Positions 1-8,675 of a DNA stretch of 58,066 nt are shown one piece after another. The position numbers and the translations under genes were made by a program. This DNA comes from Geobacillus icigianus (GTDB taxonomy: Bacteria; Bacillota; Bacilli; Bacillales; Anoxybacillaceae), in contig NZ_JPYA01000019.1 of NCBI RefSeq assembly GCF_000750005.1, positions 1 through 58,066 on the forward strand. The letters are read 5' to 3'. The notes beneath the pieces were generated by a model. That model was not told the origin of the DNA. It ran no database searches and saw only the letters and a list, made by a program, of their open reading frames with translations. Every line of letters begins with the position of its first letter. Positions within the stretch are counted from its first letter, which is position 1.

Positions 1-104
1 AAACCGCTGATTCCTTTCATCAATGGGGAACGTGTAAAAAGCAGGACCGATGCAACAAGGTTTTTCTAATTGAAAAATGAAATGGTAAAGCCATATCCAG
101 CCCT

Positions 105-818
105 CTATGTCCGTCGCTTTTCTTTTTCCTGACGGTAAAACTCATGAAACATTTTCATCAAGGCCCGCTTTTCGATGCGCGAAACGTAGCTTCTTGAGAT
201 GCCGAGCTCTTTGGCGATTTCCCGCTGCGTTTTCTCGCGCTGGCGGCCGAGGCCAAACCGGCTGATGATCACTTCTTTTTCGCGCTCATCGAGCACCTCG
301 ATATATTTTTTCACCTGTTCGATCTCCATGTTCAGCTGAATTTCGTCGGCAATATCTTGGCCTTCGGACTTTAAAATATCAAGCAGGCTGATTTCGTTTC
401 CTTCCTTGTCCTGGCCGATCGGTTCATGCAGTGAGACATCTTTGCGTGTTTTTTTCAGCGAGCGCAAGTGCATAAGGATTTCATTTTCGATGCAGCGGGC
501 AGCGTACGTCGCCAGTTTCGTCCCTTTTCCCGGCGAATAGCTCTCAATGGCTTTAATGAGGCCGATCGTGCCAATCGAAATCAAATCGTCCACTTCTTCA
601 CCGGTATTTTCAAACTTTTTCACAATATGGGCGACAAGGCGCAAGTTATGTTCGATGAGCCGGTTGCGGGCTTGTTCGTCGCCTTTCGCCATCAGTGCCA
701 AATAGTTTTCCTCTTCTTTGGCGCTTAACGGCTGGGGAAATGCATTGTTTTTAATATACGAAACAAGAAACGTCAGCTCTTTCAGCAAAAACGCAAACAC
801 CGAAACAATGCCGGACAT
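105..818 (-). CDS. sigK: RNA polymerase sporulation sigma factor SigK, late mother cell
   Basis: This is the sigma-70 family factor that directs late mother-cell transcription (coat, cortex, mother-cell lysis). The 237-residue product begins MSGIVSVF and has a hydrophobic 20-residue pro-segment ending FLVS before YIKNNAF, where pro-SigK is cut by SpoIVFB in B. subtilis. Region 2 is visible ([19 protein letters not shown]), as is a region 4 helix-turn-helix near the C-terminus ([18 protein letters not shown]). I chose the ATG at 818 over the longer frame because GGGGGTGAG sits just before it and the pro-sequence then has the right length. The frame is continuous, so it is not split by a skin-like element as in B. 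subtilis. Identity is very secure. Confidence 0.96.
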   Translation of the reverse strand: MSGIVSVFAFLLKELTFLVSYIKNNAFPQPLSAKEEENYLALMAKGDEQARNRLIEHNLRLVAHIVKKFENTGEEVDDLISIGTIGLIKAIESYSPGKGTKLATYAARCIENEILMHLRSLKKTRKDVSLHEPIGQDKEGNEISLLDILKSEGQDIADEIQLNMEIEQVKKYIEVLDEREKEVIISRFGLGRQREKTQREIAKELGISRSYVSRIEKRALMKMFHEFYRQEKEKRRT

Positions 819-863
819 GCTCTCACCCCCGCCTGCTGTCATTGACGGAAACCGTCTATGATG

Positions 864-872
864 ATGTATATG
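864..872 (-). promoter_or_regulatory. Candidate SigE/SigK-type -10 element before sigK
   Basis: Read on the minus strand, CATATACAT lies about 45 bases before the sigK start. It resembles the CATA-based -10 elements of mother-cell sigma factors. No convincing -35 element was found at the expected spacing, so this is a weak call based on position and partial match. Confidence 0.35.
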
Positions 873-899
873 CGGGAGCGACGTTGTCCGTGTCTGGAC

Positions 900-935
900 A
901 AAAAAATAGCGCCGGCTCTTAAAACAAGCCGGCAC
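900..935 (-). terminator. Intrinsic terminator after the micropeptide operon
   Basis: On the minus strand, arms AGCCGGC and GCCGGCT flank a short A/T loop and are followed closely by a run of seven T. It lies between the last small ORF (stop at 979) and sigK, so it should isolate sigK from the upstream operon. Confidence 0.8.
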
Positions 936-978
936 TCGTGGAACACCGCTCTAGGCGCTGAACGAACCAACCGTCCGC

Positions 979-1065
979 CTAAGCCTCCGCCTCGACGCTC
1001 ACTTCCGCAGCGATGACGAGCGCGATGGACACTGTAATCACCACTGCCATGACGATGGTGAACAT
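979..1065 (-). CDS. Small hydrophobic peptide (28 aa), micropeptide operon gene 4
   Basis: Found by reading the sequence. The ATG at 1065 is preceded by AAGGAGGGAACGGGG, an excellent ribosome-binding site. The 28-residue product starts MFTIVMAVVITVSI, continues hydrophobic for about 20 residues, and ends in an acidic tail (VSVEAEA). It looks like a single membrane-spanning peptide. It is the last of four tiny ORFs on the same strand, each about 21 to 33 bases after the previous one. No homologue is recognised, so the function is unknown. A type I toxin-like or membrane-regulatory role is possible but purely inferred. Confidence comes from the ribosome-binding site and the serial arrangement. 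Confidence 0.6.
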   Translation of the reverse strand: MFTIVMAVVITVSIALVIAAEVSVEAEA

Positions 1066-1093
1066 CCCCGTTCCCTCCTTGACTCGTTTGTTT

Positions 1094-1180
1094 TTATTTT
1101 ACCAAAGGAAACGAGGAACGCTTGCGCCACAGTTTGAACAATTGGTGAAATTCGACCGTCAACAACAGCACACGCAGCAT
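1094..1180 (-). CDS. Small basic peptide (28 aa), micropeptide operon gene 3
   Basis: The ATG at 1180 follows GAGGAGGGACGCGC, again a near-perfect ribosome-binding site. The 28-residue product begins MLRVLLLTVEFHQLFKLWRK and has five further hydrophobic or basic residues before TAA. Such a peptide could form a short amphipathic helix. It lies 28 bases upstream of the next small ORF and 20 bases downstream of the preceding one. No family is recognised. A chance origin is possible at this length, but four consecutive ORFs each with a strong Shine-Dalgarno sequence argue for translation. Confidence 0.5.
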   Translation of the reverse strand: MLRVLLLTVEFHQLFKLWRKRSSFPLVK

Positions 1181-1200
1181 GCGCGTCCCTCCTCGCCGAG

Positions 1201-1260
1201 TCAAGTCGAATCGCCCGTCCGTTCAAGCCACATCATCAACCATCCTCGTGCCATCAGCAT
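1201..1260 (-). CDS. Very small peptide (19 aa), micropeptide operon gene 2
   Basis: The ATG at 1260 follows AGGGGA with eight bases of spacing. The product, MLMARGWLMMWLERTGDST, is 19 residues with a Met/Trp/Leu-rich first two thirds. It sits between the YrzI-family ORF and the 28-residue basic peptide on the same strand. No family is recognised. It is the weakest of the four ORFs because of its length, although spacing and ribosome-binding site fit the pattern of the other three. Confidence 0.4.
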   Translation of the reverse strand: MLMARGWLMMWLERTGDST

Positions 1261-1288
1261 GAATCATCTCCCCTTTCCTCTGTCATTT

Positions 1289-1432
1289 TTAAAACAGCCG
1301 GTGATGGACAGAACATTTGCGGTCAAGCAGCTCCTCTTCGGCGGCACGCCGCAACCGCTCTTGTTCGATGTTGCGCCGCCGCGGGGCCTTCCGCTCGATC
1401 GTGATCGTCACAAAAAACAAATGGATCGTCAT
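1289..1432 (-). CDS. yrzI: YrzI family small protein (47 aa), micropeptide operon gene 1
   Basis: The 47-residue product begins MTIHLFFVTITIERK, matching the start typical of the small YrzI family (MTxxLFFxTITI). A highly charged basic/acidic stretch follows, then a Cys-containing tail. The start is fixed by AAAGGGGGGAGGAAG directly before ATG. In B. subtilis, yrzI also lies beside the mccB-yrhC end of the cysteine operon, so synteny supports the call. From memory and unverified, B. subtilis yrzI belongs to an operon of several tiny peptides connected with the small RNA RoxS, whose C-rich loops bind G-rich ribosome-binding sites. The G-rich site here would suit that. The biochemical role is unknown. 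Confidence 0.8.
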   Translation of the reverse strand: MTIHLFFVTITIERKAPRRRNIEQERLRRAAEEELLDRKCSVHHRLF

Positions 1433-1453
1433 CTTCCTCCCCCCTTTCGAAAC

Positions 1454-1484
1454 AAAAAGCCGCAGAAGGAAAACGCCTCTGCGG
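1454..1484 (-). terminator. Second of two tandem terminators before yrzI
   Basis: On the minus strand, CCGCAGA and TCTGCGG arms enclose a T-rich loop and are followed by CTTTTTG. It shares its arm sequence with the hairpin immediately upstream (1502-1533), so the pair looks like a duplicated terminator. It lies 22 bases before the yrzI start codon. Confidence 0.7.
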
Positions 1485-1494
1485 CCTTGCCAAG

Positions 1495-1533
1495 CAAAAA
1501 ACCGCAGAAAGCGAGACTACTCTCCTTCTGCGG
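1495..1533 (-). terminator. First of two tandem terminators in the yrzI leader
   Basis: On the minus strand, CCGCAGAA pairs with TTCTGCGG around an inner GAGA/TCTC stem and is followed by a run of six T. It lies about 140 bases downstream of a strong SigA promoter and is entered by a 13-codon micro-ORF, which makes it look like an attenuator rather than a simple operon end. Confidence 0.75.
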
Positions 1534-1558
1534 CCCGATGGCTGTTGTTCGTGGTCAT
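1517..1558 (-). CDS. Possible 13-codon leader ORF running into the terminator arm
   Basis: The ATG at 1558 opens a 13-codon frame, MTTNNSHRAAEGE, whose TAG lies in the loop region of the first terminator hairpin. Its last codons cover the whole 5' arm. The ribosome-binding site is weak (GGGA ten bases upstream), but the frame starts six bases after the stop of the preceding small ORF, so translational coupling is possible. A translating ribosome here would be expected to prevent hairpin formation. This is inference from geometry only. Confidence 0.3.
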   Translation of the reverse strand: MTTNNSHRAAEGE

Positions 1559-1564
1559 GGTGCG

Positions 1565-1642
1565 TCATTCCCGGTCAGCGGAAGGTCGAATAGCCTTTAG
1601 TTGGCAAGCATCGAGCGGTGTCGTCCACATCGTCATGATCAT
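1565..1642 (-). CDS. Possible 25-codon leader peptide
   Basis: The ATG at 1642 is preceded by AAGGGAGG with nine bases of spacing and opens a 25-codon frame beginning MIMTMWTTPLDACQLK. It is the first ORF after the strong promoter at 1682-1710. No homologue is recognised. It could be a true small protein, a leader peptide controlling the terminators behind it, or a chance frame in a small RNA. The good ribosome-binding site favours translation. Confidence 0.4.
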   Translation of the reverse strand: MIMTMWTTPLDACQLKAIRPSADRE

Positions 1643-1681
1643 CGTCTTCGACCTCCCTTCGGAAATGACGTTACGAAGGTA

Positions 1682-1710
1682 ATTATATCCAAAATCAGTT
1701 CCGTTGTAAA
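1682..1710 (-). promoter_or_regulatory. Strong SigA promoter of the yrzI leader
   Basis: On the minus strand the sequence reads TTTACA, 17 bases, TATAAT. This is one mismatch from consensus at ideal spacing. Transcription would begin near 1675 and run through the leader ORFs to the tandem terminators. Confidence 0.8.
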
Positions 1711-1778
1711 CCATTCTTTTGAAAAATAAGACAACATCCCTGCTTTCGGTTCGTCTCTCAATGACGAAGTTGTTCGGC

Positions 1779-1887
1779 TTTTTGTGAAAATGCCGGACTG
1801 GCGCGAATTTCCATCCCCGGGTGGATGGAAAAACATTTCTGTGAAAATGATGAACTAGCATGGATTTCCATCCCTAGATGGAGAGCA
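1779..1887. repeat. Two diverged tandem copies of a 57-base unit, each with a dyad
   Basis: TTTTTGTGAAAATG at 1779 and TTTCTGTGAAAATG at 1836 are 57 bases apart. The same 57-base offset recurs for ATTTCCATCC (1807 and 1864). Copy one contains the dyad TTCCATCC-6-GGATGGAA (1809-1830). Copy two contains TCCATC-4-GATGGA (1867-1882). The block lies downstream of yrhC and 70 to 180 bases upstream of the yrzI leader promoter. Nothing else was recognised in this gene-free stretch. Confidence 0.75.
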
Positions 1888-1977
1888 GATCGCGCTGCCC
1901 ATGGAACTTTCCGCCCCCTCTCCGCGCTTTACGCTTCCGCCGCGGATCCCGGTAGACGGGCTTTTGAACAAGTCCTT

Positions 1978-2226
1978 TCACGATTCAAACGGATTGTCTT
2001 GTTCCTCGAGCTGATGGCGATAGCGGGCGGCGCGGCGCGAGCAATACAATGCCGCGGCCAAACAGCCGGCGACAGCCAGCAAAGCGAACGGTTTGTCCGC
2101 CGCCGCCAGCGCGCCCGGGATGATCGTACCTAAATAGAGAAACGCGCCAAGCGCGAACAAAACTAAGCTGTACATCGTGAAATCGCCCGCTTTCGCACGC
2201 AGCTCGTTCCGTTGTCGTTCAGTCAC
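1978..2226 (-). CDS. yrhC: YrhC-like small membrane protein
   Basis: This 82-residue protein (MTERQRNELRAK) has two hydrophobic segments, roughly residues 19-42 and 45-62, followed by an Arg-rich segment, so it is probably a two-span membrane protein. It starts with GTG at 2226, supported by AGGAGG eight bases upstream. It directly follows mccB on the same strand, as yrhC does in B. subtilis, where it is the last gene of the yrrT operon. Its biochemical function is unknown. The name rests on position and general character rather than on a conserved motif. Confidence 0.8.
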   Translation of the reverse strand: MTERQRNELRAKAGDFTMYSLVLFALGAFLYLGTIIPGALAAADKPFALLAVAGCLAAALYCSRRAARYRHQLEEQDNPFES

Positions 2227-2287
2227 TGCCGATTCCTCCTCTCGCCCTCACTGTACCATAACGGGCGAAAAAGGGGGAGCGGCAATT

Positions 2288-4347
<2,060 letters not shown>

Positions 4348-4375
4348 CGGTGTCACTCCGTTTCCTTCCACTCGT

Positions 4376-5080
4376 TTAACTTCTCGCGCTGAGAATGGAA
4401 AGCATCGATAAAACAAGCTCAGCCGAGTGTTTCGCCGCCGTCTCCAAAAACTGTTCAAACGATACGTCCGATTCCTGACCGGCGATGTCGGAAAGCGCCC
4501 GGATCACGACAAACGGCACACCAAACTGCACGCACACTTGGGCGATCGCCGCCGCCTCCATCTCAACGGCGCACAGTTCCGGGAACTGGCTGCGCACAAA
4601 CTCGACGCGCTTCGGATCGCTCATAAACGAATCGCCGGTGGCGATCAAGCCAACGGCCGCTTGGAGGCCTTTAAGCTGGGTTGCCGCTTGTTTCGCCGCC
4701 TCAACAAGCGTCTCATCGGCCCGGTAGCGCGCCGGCAAGCCGGGCACTTGCCCATACGCATAGCCAAAGGCGGTCACATCCACGTCATGGTGCACGACCT
4801 CTTCCGAAATGACGAGATCACCGACGCGCAATGACGGCAAAAATCCTCCGGCGGAGCCGGTGTTGATGACGACATCGGGACGGAAACGGTCAAGCAACAG
4901 CGTCGTCCCCATGGCGGCATTCACTTTGCCGATGCCGGACTTCAACAACACCGCCTCCACTCCGTTAAGGCGCCCAGCGGAAAATTCGCATCCGGCGATG
5001 GCTGTATCCTCGCGTCCTTCCATGCGCGCGCGCAGCATCGCTACTTCTTCTTCCATTGCTCCAATAATCGCTGCTTTCAT
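4376..5080 (-). CDS. mtnN: 5'-methylthioadenosine/S-adenosylhomocysteine nucleosidase MtnN
   Basis: This enzyme removes adenine from methylthioadenosine and S-adenosylhomocysteine, feeding methylthioribose salvage and the LuxS step towards homocysteine. The 234-residue protein starts [13 protein letters not shown] (with the catalytic Glu), contains NTGSAGG, and has the substrate-binding segment [12 protein letters not shown] and the catalytic Asp in RALSDIAG. The length is normal for the family. It lies between yrrT and mccA with short gaps, so it supplies the SAH-recycling step of the SAM-to-cysteine route. Confidence 0.96.
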   Translation of the reverse strand: MKAAIIGAMEEEVAMLRARMEGREDTAIAGCEFSAGRLNGVEAVLLKSGIGKVNAAMGTTLLLDRFRPDVVINTGSAGGFLPSLRVGDLVISEEVVHHDVDVTAFGYAYGQVPGLPARYRADETLVEAAKQAATQLKGLQAAVGLIATGDSFMSDPKRVEFVRSQFPELCAVEMEAAAIAQVCVQFGVPFVVIRALSDIAGQESDVSFEQFLETAAKHSAELVLSMLSILSARS

Positions 5081-5095
5081 CGTTCTCCCTCTTTC

Positions 5096-5743
5096 TCAGT
5101 CGATTTGTTTTACCGCCTCCATCAGCCAGACGAACGCGTTTTGCTGGGTAAAGGAAGCGGAAAAGCCGTGGGTGGCAAACAGCGCGGCCAATACGTCGAG
5201 CGTCGTATAATATTCGCGCTCCAGATCGTCGGCCAAATCGTGGAACCCGCGCGCCCGCGCCGCTTCAACCGCTCGGCGGAACGCGTCTTTATCACGAAAC
5301 GCTGTGTCGGCAAACACTATTTTACCACCAGGGCGGAGCAGTTGGCTATATTTGGCGATGGCCTCTCCTTTTTCCGCATCGGTCAAATGATGAAAAGCAT
5401 ACGTGCTCGCCACCGTGTCGATCGGCTCCGACGGCAGCGGAAAACGCAAAAAGTCGCCGTCCATAATGACGGCCCGACCGCCGAGTTTTTCCAACGCTTT
5501 TTTGCGCATCGGCGCTGACGGCTCAATGCCGTACACCGTTTTGCCGCGTTCGAGCAGCTTTTTCGTCAAATTGCCGGTGCCGACGCCAAATTCGAGCACT
5601 ACTTGGCCCGCTTTGTCGGCGACCGCGTCCAAAATGCGGCCGTAGCCGGCAAACACATCGCGATATTGTTCATCATGGCCTTCCACCGATTGGTCGTACG
5701 ACTCAGCCCATTGTTCGAATAAATCAAGAAATTCTCTACCCAT
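5096..5743 (-). CDS. yrrT: YrrT, class I SAM-dependent methyltransferase
   Basis: This is a methyltransferase with motif [14 protein letters not shown] (residues about 49-61) and a post-motif acidic residue in VYGIEPS, so it should bind SAM and yield SAH. Its substrate is unknown. The 215-residue start [19 protein letters not shown] is chosen because GGAG lies nine bases before the ATG at 5743; an in-frame ATG five codons earlier lacks a site. It is the first gene of the yrrT-mtnN-mccA-mccB-yrhC operon, consistent with converting SAM to SAH at the head of the cysteine-forming path. Confidence 0.92.
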   Translation of the reverse strand: MGREFLDLFEQWAESYDQSVEGHDEQYRDVFAGYGRILDAVADKAGQVVLEFGVGTGNLTKKLLERGKTVYGIEPSAPMRKKALEKLGGRAVIMDGDFLRFPLPSEPIDTVASTYAFHHLTDAEKGEAIAKYSQLLRPGGKIVFADTAFRDKDAFRRAVEAARARGFHDLADDLEREYYTTLDVLAALFATHGFSASFTQQNAFVWLMEAVKQID

Positions 5744-5764
5744 ACGGTCACGCTCCATAAAAGT

Positions 5765-5790
5765 TTATAATTCCTATAAATATAGTATGT
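5765..5790 (-). promoter_or_regulatory. Candidate CymR operator in the yrrT leader
   Basis: Between the promoter and the yrrT start lies an AT-rich block that includes TAGGAATTATAA on the minus strand. The GGAATT core resembles my recollection of CymR sites in B. subtilis, where CymR represses yrrT. The exact consensus could not be checked, so this is a tentative assignment. The regulator itself is encoded at 26020-26436. Confidence 0.35.
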
Positions 5791-5811
5791 CTTTTGCGCG
5801 GTCCTGTTCTC

Positions 5812-5840
5812 AATGTAGCATAAGTTTTTTCTTTGTTCAA
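5812..5840 (-). promoter_or_regulatory. SigA promoter of the yrrT operon
   Basis: The minus strand reads TTGAAC, 17 bases, TACATT, about 70 bases before the yrrT start. This leaves a leader long enough to hold the candidate operator. No SAM riboswitch is seen in the leader. Confidence 0.6.
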
Positions 5841-5883
5841 CGATCATGCCGATTGATCATTCGTATTGTTCCCCGGCACCCGG

Positions 5884-5912
5884 TGGATGACGGCGGGAAA
5901 ATTTGCTACACT
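5884..5912 (+). promoter_or_regulatory. Candidate promoter of yrzA
   Basis: On the plus strand TGGATG, 17 bases, TACACT lies 24 bases before the yrzA start, with TGC in front of the -10 hexamer as in extended -10 promoters. The -35 match is poor. Confidence 0.4.
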
Positions 5913-5935
5913 GGCAATGGAAAGGAGGGAGCGCG

Positions 5936-6145
5936 ATGGTCAACATTTCCCTTGATCTGATCGAGGACAAAATTGAATTTTTTGAGGCGGATGATTTGCG
6001 GACGCTCGAGAAAAAGATTAACGAACAAATTGAGCATAATAAAGCGCTGCTGCTTTCCGTCCATCACGTTGCCCATCAAATGCATGTGATGGAGAACGGA
6101 AAACGGTTTTACAGCGCCGTCGTCCATTTTAAAGCGAAAAAATAA
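5936..6145 (+). CDS. yrzA: YrzA, DUF2536 family small protein
   Basis: This 69-residue protein starts MVNISLDLIEDKIEFFEADD and is rich in charged residues, with no signal or membrane segment. It resembles YrzA of B. subtilis, a DUF2536 protein of unknown function. The start at 5936 follows AAAGGAGGGAGCGCG; an earlier in-frame ATG lacks a site. It is transcribed divergently from yrrT and is followed immediately by its own terminator, so it is monocistronic. Confidence 0.85.
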   Translation: MVNISLDLIEDKIEFFEADDLRTLEKKINEQIEHNKALLLSVHHVAHQMHVMENGKRFYSAVVHFKAKK

Positions 6146-6180
6146 CAGGTGCCCAGACGGCGGTTGGGCACCTGCTTTTT
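6146..6180 (+). terminator. Terminator of yrzA
   Basis: CAGGTGCCCA and TGGGCACCTG form a ten-base stem directly after the yrzA stop and are followed by CTTTTTG. The convergent yrrS gene ends at 6217. Confidence 0.85.
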
Positions 6181-6216
6181 GCTCCCGCCGCCATCCATGC
6201 CGCGCGTTCGCCGGCA

Positions 6217-6843
6217 TTATGACGGCCTTTGCTTTAATTTTTGCACCTTTGTCGGTTTCCAGCCTTCATTGGTTACCCATTCGATATACACTCTGTAGTG
6301 AGCGGTTTGCCCCTTCGTCGAGATCGTCGCCACCGCTTTGTTCGGCCCATTGTTGCCAATGAACCAAACGATCATCTCCTCCGGCGCGATGCCGGTCGCA
6401 TAGCTGACGGCATCAAGCATTTCTTTCCAATCGACCGAGTTTTCGTCAAACACGGTTTTATGAGGCTCGGATTGCGTCGTGCCGACGGGCTGCCAAGCCG
6501 GATTGACGATCTCTTTTTCGATATTTGACCCCGGAGGTCCCGGGGTTTCCGTCACCTTGGTGGATTCCTCTTCCTTCGTTTCGGCGGTCTCCTCGGTTTC
6601 CCCACCAGCGGTGTCGCTTCCCGCTGCGGGCTTTTTTTCTTCGTTCGAGACAACCGCCGCGCCCGTTTCCACTTCCGTCCGCTTCGTTTTGCCGGCCGCT
6701 TGCTGATCCGCTTTTCCGCCAAAAAGCAAATTCCAAGCGACCATCACAATCAGCAGCAACACCACCGCAATCGCCCCGTTGAGCCAACGGTTCATTTTGC
6801 GCCGTTTGGCACGGGCGGCAAAGCGCGTTTCCGTTTGCGCCAT
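6217..6843 (-). CDS. yrrS: YrrS, DUF1510 membrane-anchored protein
   Basis: This 208-residue protein has a basic N-terminus, one membrane span at about residues 20-40 (GAIAVVLLLIVMVAWNLLF), a long Glu/Thr-rich low-complexity linker, and a folded C-terminal domain of about 85 residues (from NPAWQPVG to the end) typical of DUF1510. The C-terminal domain should be outside the membrane. The start at 6843 is supported by GGAGAGGGAAC. It follows pbpI with a 59-base gap, matching the yrrR(pbpI)-yrrS pair of B. subtilis, so a role beside PBP4b in the cell wall or sporulation is likely but unproven. Confidence 0.88.
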   Translation of the reverse strand: MAQTETRFAARAKRRKMNRWLNGAIAVVLLLIVMVAWNLLFGGKADQQAAGKTKRTEVETGAAVVSNEEKKPAAGSDTAGGETEETAETKEEESTKVTETPGPPGSNIEKEIVNPAWQPVGTTQSEPHKTVFDENSVDWKEMLDAVSYATGIAPEEMIVWFIGNNGPNKAVATISTKGQTAHYRVYIEWVTNEGWKPTKVQKLKQRPS

Positions 6844-6902
6844 GTTCCCCTCTCCTTTCCTCGCTGTAGATGTCAACCAAATTCGCTCTCTACATCGATT
6901 CG

Positions 6903-8672
6903 TTATTCGTTTTCCTTTTGCGCGCGGTCATGGGCGTAAAGCGCTTCAACCGCGGCGGCAAACACTTCGTTGGTCGCCGCGCGCCCGCTCGGGACGTCCA
7001 GTTCGACAACGGCGAGGGCGTATTTCGGACGGTCGGCGGGAAAATAGCCGGCAAACCATTTATTGATCAGTTCGACGTCCCCTTCCCTTTTTCCTGTCTC
7101 CGCTGTTCCTGATTTGCCGGCAACTGGATACGGCAGCGTCTGAAAACGGCGGCCGGTGCCTTTCTGATTCGTAACGACGCCGCGCAAAAGCTGCTGCAGC
7201 TGCCGAACCGTTGCCGGGGTAATCGGTTCCAGCCCGGTCGCCGGCTCGGCGGAAAACGAGAACAGCGGGGCTCCGTTTTTGTACAGCACTTGATCGACGG
7301 CCCGCACTTTCCACGCCTTGCCGCCACGGGCGATCGTCGCCATCATGTTGGCAACCCCAAGCGGCGAAACGCGCACATCTTTTTGCCCGATCGCCGTTTG
7401 CGCAACCGCCAGCGGCACCCGCTTGTCGCGTGCATCGTGCCAAATCGTTCCTTTCCGTTCCTCGGGAAACTGGCGGAAATGTTCTTCATGGTAAACCGGC
7501 CCTTCCCAGCCGGCCGTCGGATACAGCCCCAGTTTTTCGGCATACGTTTCCAACGCGCCGGGATCATGCCGGATCAGCTCTTTGCCGAGCGTGGCGAAGG
7601 CATTGTTGCAGCTGACGGCAAAGCTGTCCGTCAGATCGAGCGTCCCGTAGTCGTGCTCCCGGTCTTCCTCGCCAGCAATCGTTTTGCGGCAATCAAACGT
7701 GGTCGTCGGCGAAGCGATTCCCTCGTCAAGCGCCGCGGCGGCGATGACGGTTTTAAAAACAGAGCCGGGGATGTGCGGCAGCACCATTTGGTTTTCCGCC
7801 CCGCCGTTTTTGTACGGATCACGCGGATCCATATTCGGGCGGCTGACCATGGCCACTACGCTGTTAGTGTCAACGTCAAGCAAGACGAGGCCGCCTTTTT
7901 TCAATCCGAATCGGTCGACGATCTGCTCCATCTCGCGCTGCACGTCGCGGTCTAGCGTCGTTTTTACCGTGACCGGGTAAAACGAATTGCTCGGATCGCT
8001 GTACTTGACATCGAGCCCGAACAGCGGCCGCCCTTCCGCATCGACGTGATACAGCAATTTCGTCTCGGCGTCGGCGAGCAAAAATTCGTCAAACGCCTTC
8101 TGCAACCCTTGAATGCCGACTTCCGTCCCAGGCGGAAGCGGCCGTTTCGGATAGCGTTGGCGCAACAGCTCGCGGTCCGGCCGCGTAAAGCCGAGCAAAT
8201 GCGGAGCGTACAGCGTCTCGAGCGGATATTGTTTATGGACGGCAAAGACGCCCGGGATGCGCAAGCGGTTCATTTGCCTCATTTGTTCAGCGCTTAAGGC
8301 GAGAGGTTCGCCGTTTTTCTCTAAGACGAACGGGCCGTCCGCCCGCTCGAGCTGGCGACGGATTTCTTCTTCGGAAACGCCGGTCACGCGGGCGACTTGT
8401 TCGATCGGCCATGGCCTCATCTTCAAAAACGGAAATAAGACAAGCGACGGTACGGATCGTTTCGTCAGCGGCTTGCCGTTTCGGTCCACAAATGAACCGC
8501 GCCCGTCATCGATGACCAATTCCTGTGTGCGCTGGGCGACGCTTTCGGCGATTAAATTATGATTCGCGAACGATTCGGTGTCAATCAACTGAATTTGCGC
8601 GAGCCGCCCCACGATGAAAAACAGCGCCGCTTCGATCAAGACAAGCATGACAATAGCCCTTTTCTTCCACAT
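6903..8672 (-). CDS. pbpI: Class B penicillin-binding protein PbpI (PBP4b)
   Basis: This is a transpeptidase that cross-links peptidoglycan; in B. subtilis it is made in the forespore. The 589-residue protein has an N-terminal membrane anchor (about residues 7-22), a pedestal/dimerisation region, and a transpeptidase domain. That domain has the active-site serine in SVFK (residues 304-307), SCN (354-356), and KSGT (520-523). All three catalytic boxes are intact. The start ATG at 8672 is preceded by GAGGTG, which is itself the 3' arm of a hairpin that ends the greA transcript, so initiation may be controlled. yrrS follows downstream. Confidence 0.94.
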   Translation of the reverse strand: MWKKRAIVMLVLIEAALFFIVGRLAQIQLIDTESFANHNLIAESVAQRTQELVIDDGRGSFVDRNGKPLTKRSVPSLVLFPFLKMRPWPIEQVARVTGVSEEEIRRQLERADGPFVLEKNGEPLALSAEQMRQMNRLRIPGVFAVHKQYPLETLYAPHLLGFTRPDRELLRQRYPKRPLPPGTEVGIQGLQKAFDEFLLADAETKLLYHVDAEGRPLFGLDVKYSDPSNSFYPVTVKTTLDRDVQREMEQIVDRFGLKKGGLVLLDVDTNSVVAMVSRPNMDPRDPYKNGGAENQMVLPHIPGSVFKTVIAAAALDEGIASPTTTFDCRKTIAGEEDREHDYGTLDLTDSFAVSCNNAFATLGKELIRHDPGALETYAEKLGLYPTAGWEGPVYHEEHFRQFPEERKGTIWHDARDKRVPLAVAQTAIGQKDVRVSPLGVANMMATIARGGKAWKVRAVDQVLYKNGAPLFSFSAEPATGLEPITPATVRQLQQLLRGVVTNQKGTGRRFQTLPYPVAGKSGTAETGKREGDVELINKWFAGYFPADRPKYALAVVELDVPSGRAATNEVFAAAVEALYAHDRAQKENE

Positions 8673-8675
8673 AAA

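Noticed and set aside
1..104. A gene downstream of sigK at the left edge
   Set aside because: No frame with a ribosome-binding site or recognisable protein was seen in these bases; the piece is too short to judge.
5744..5840. A SAM (S-box) riboswitch before yrrT
   Set aside because: The leader is short and AT-rich, with no S-box core or terminator; a protein operator fits better.
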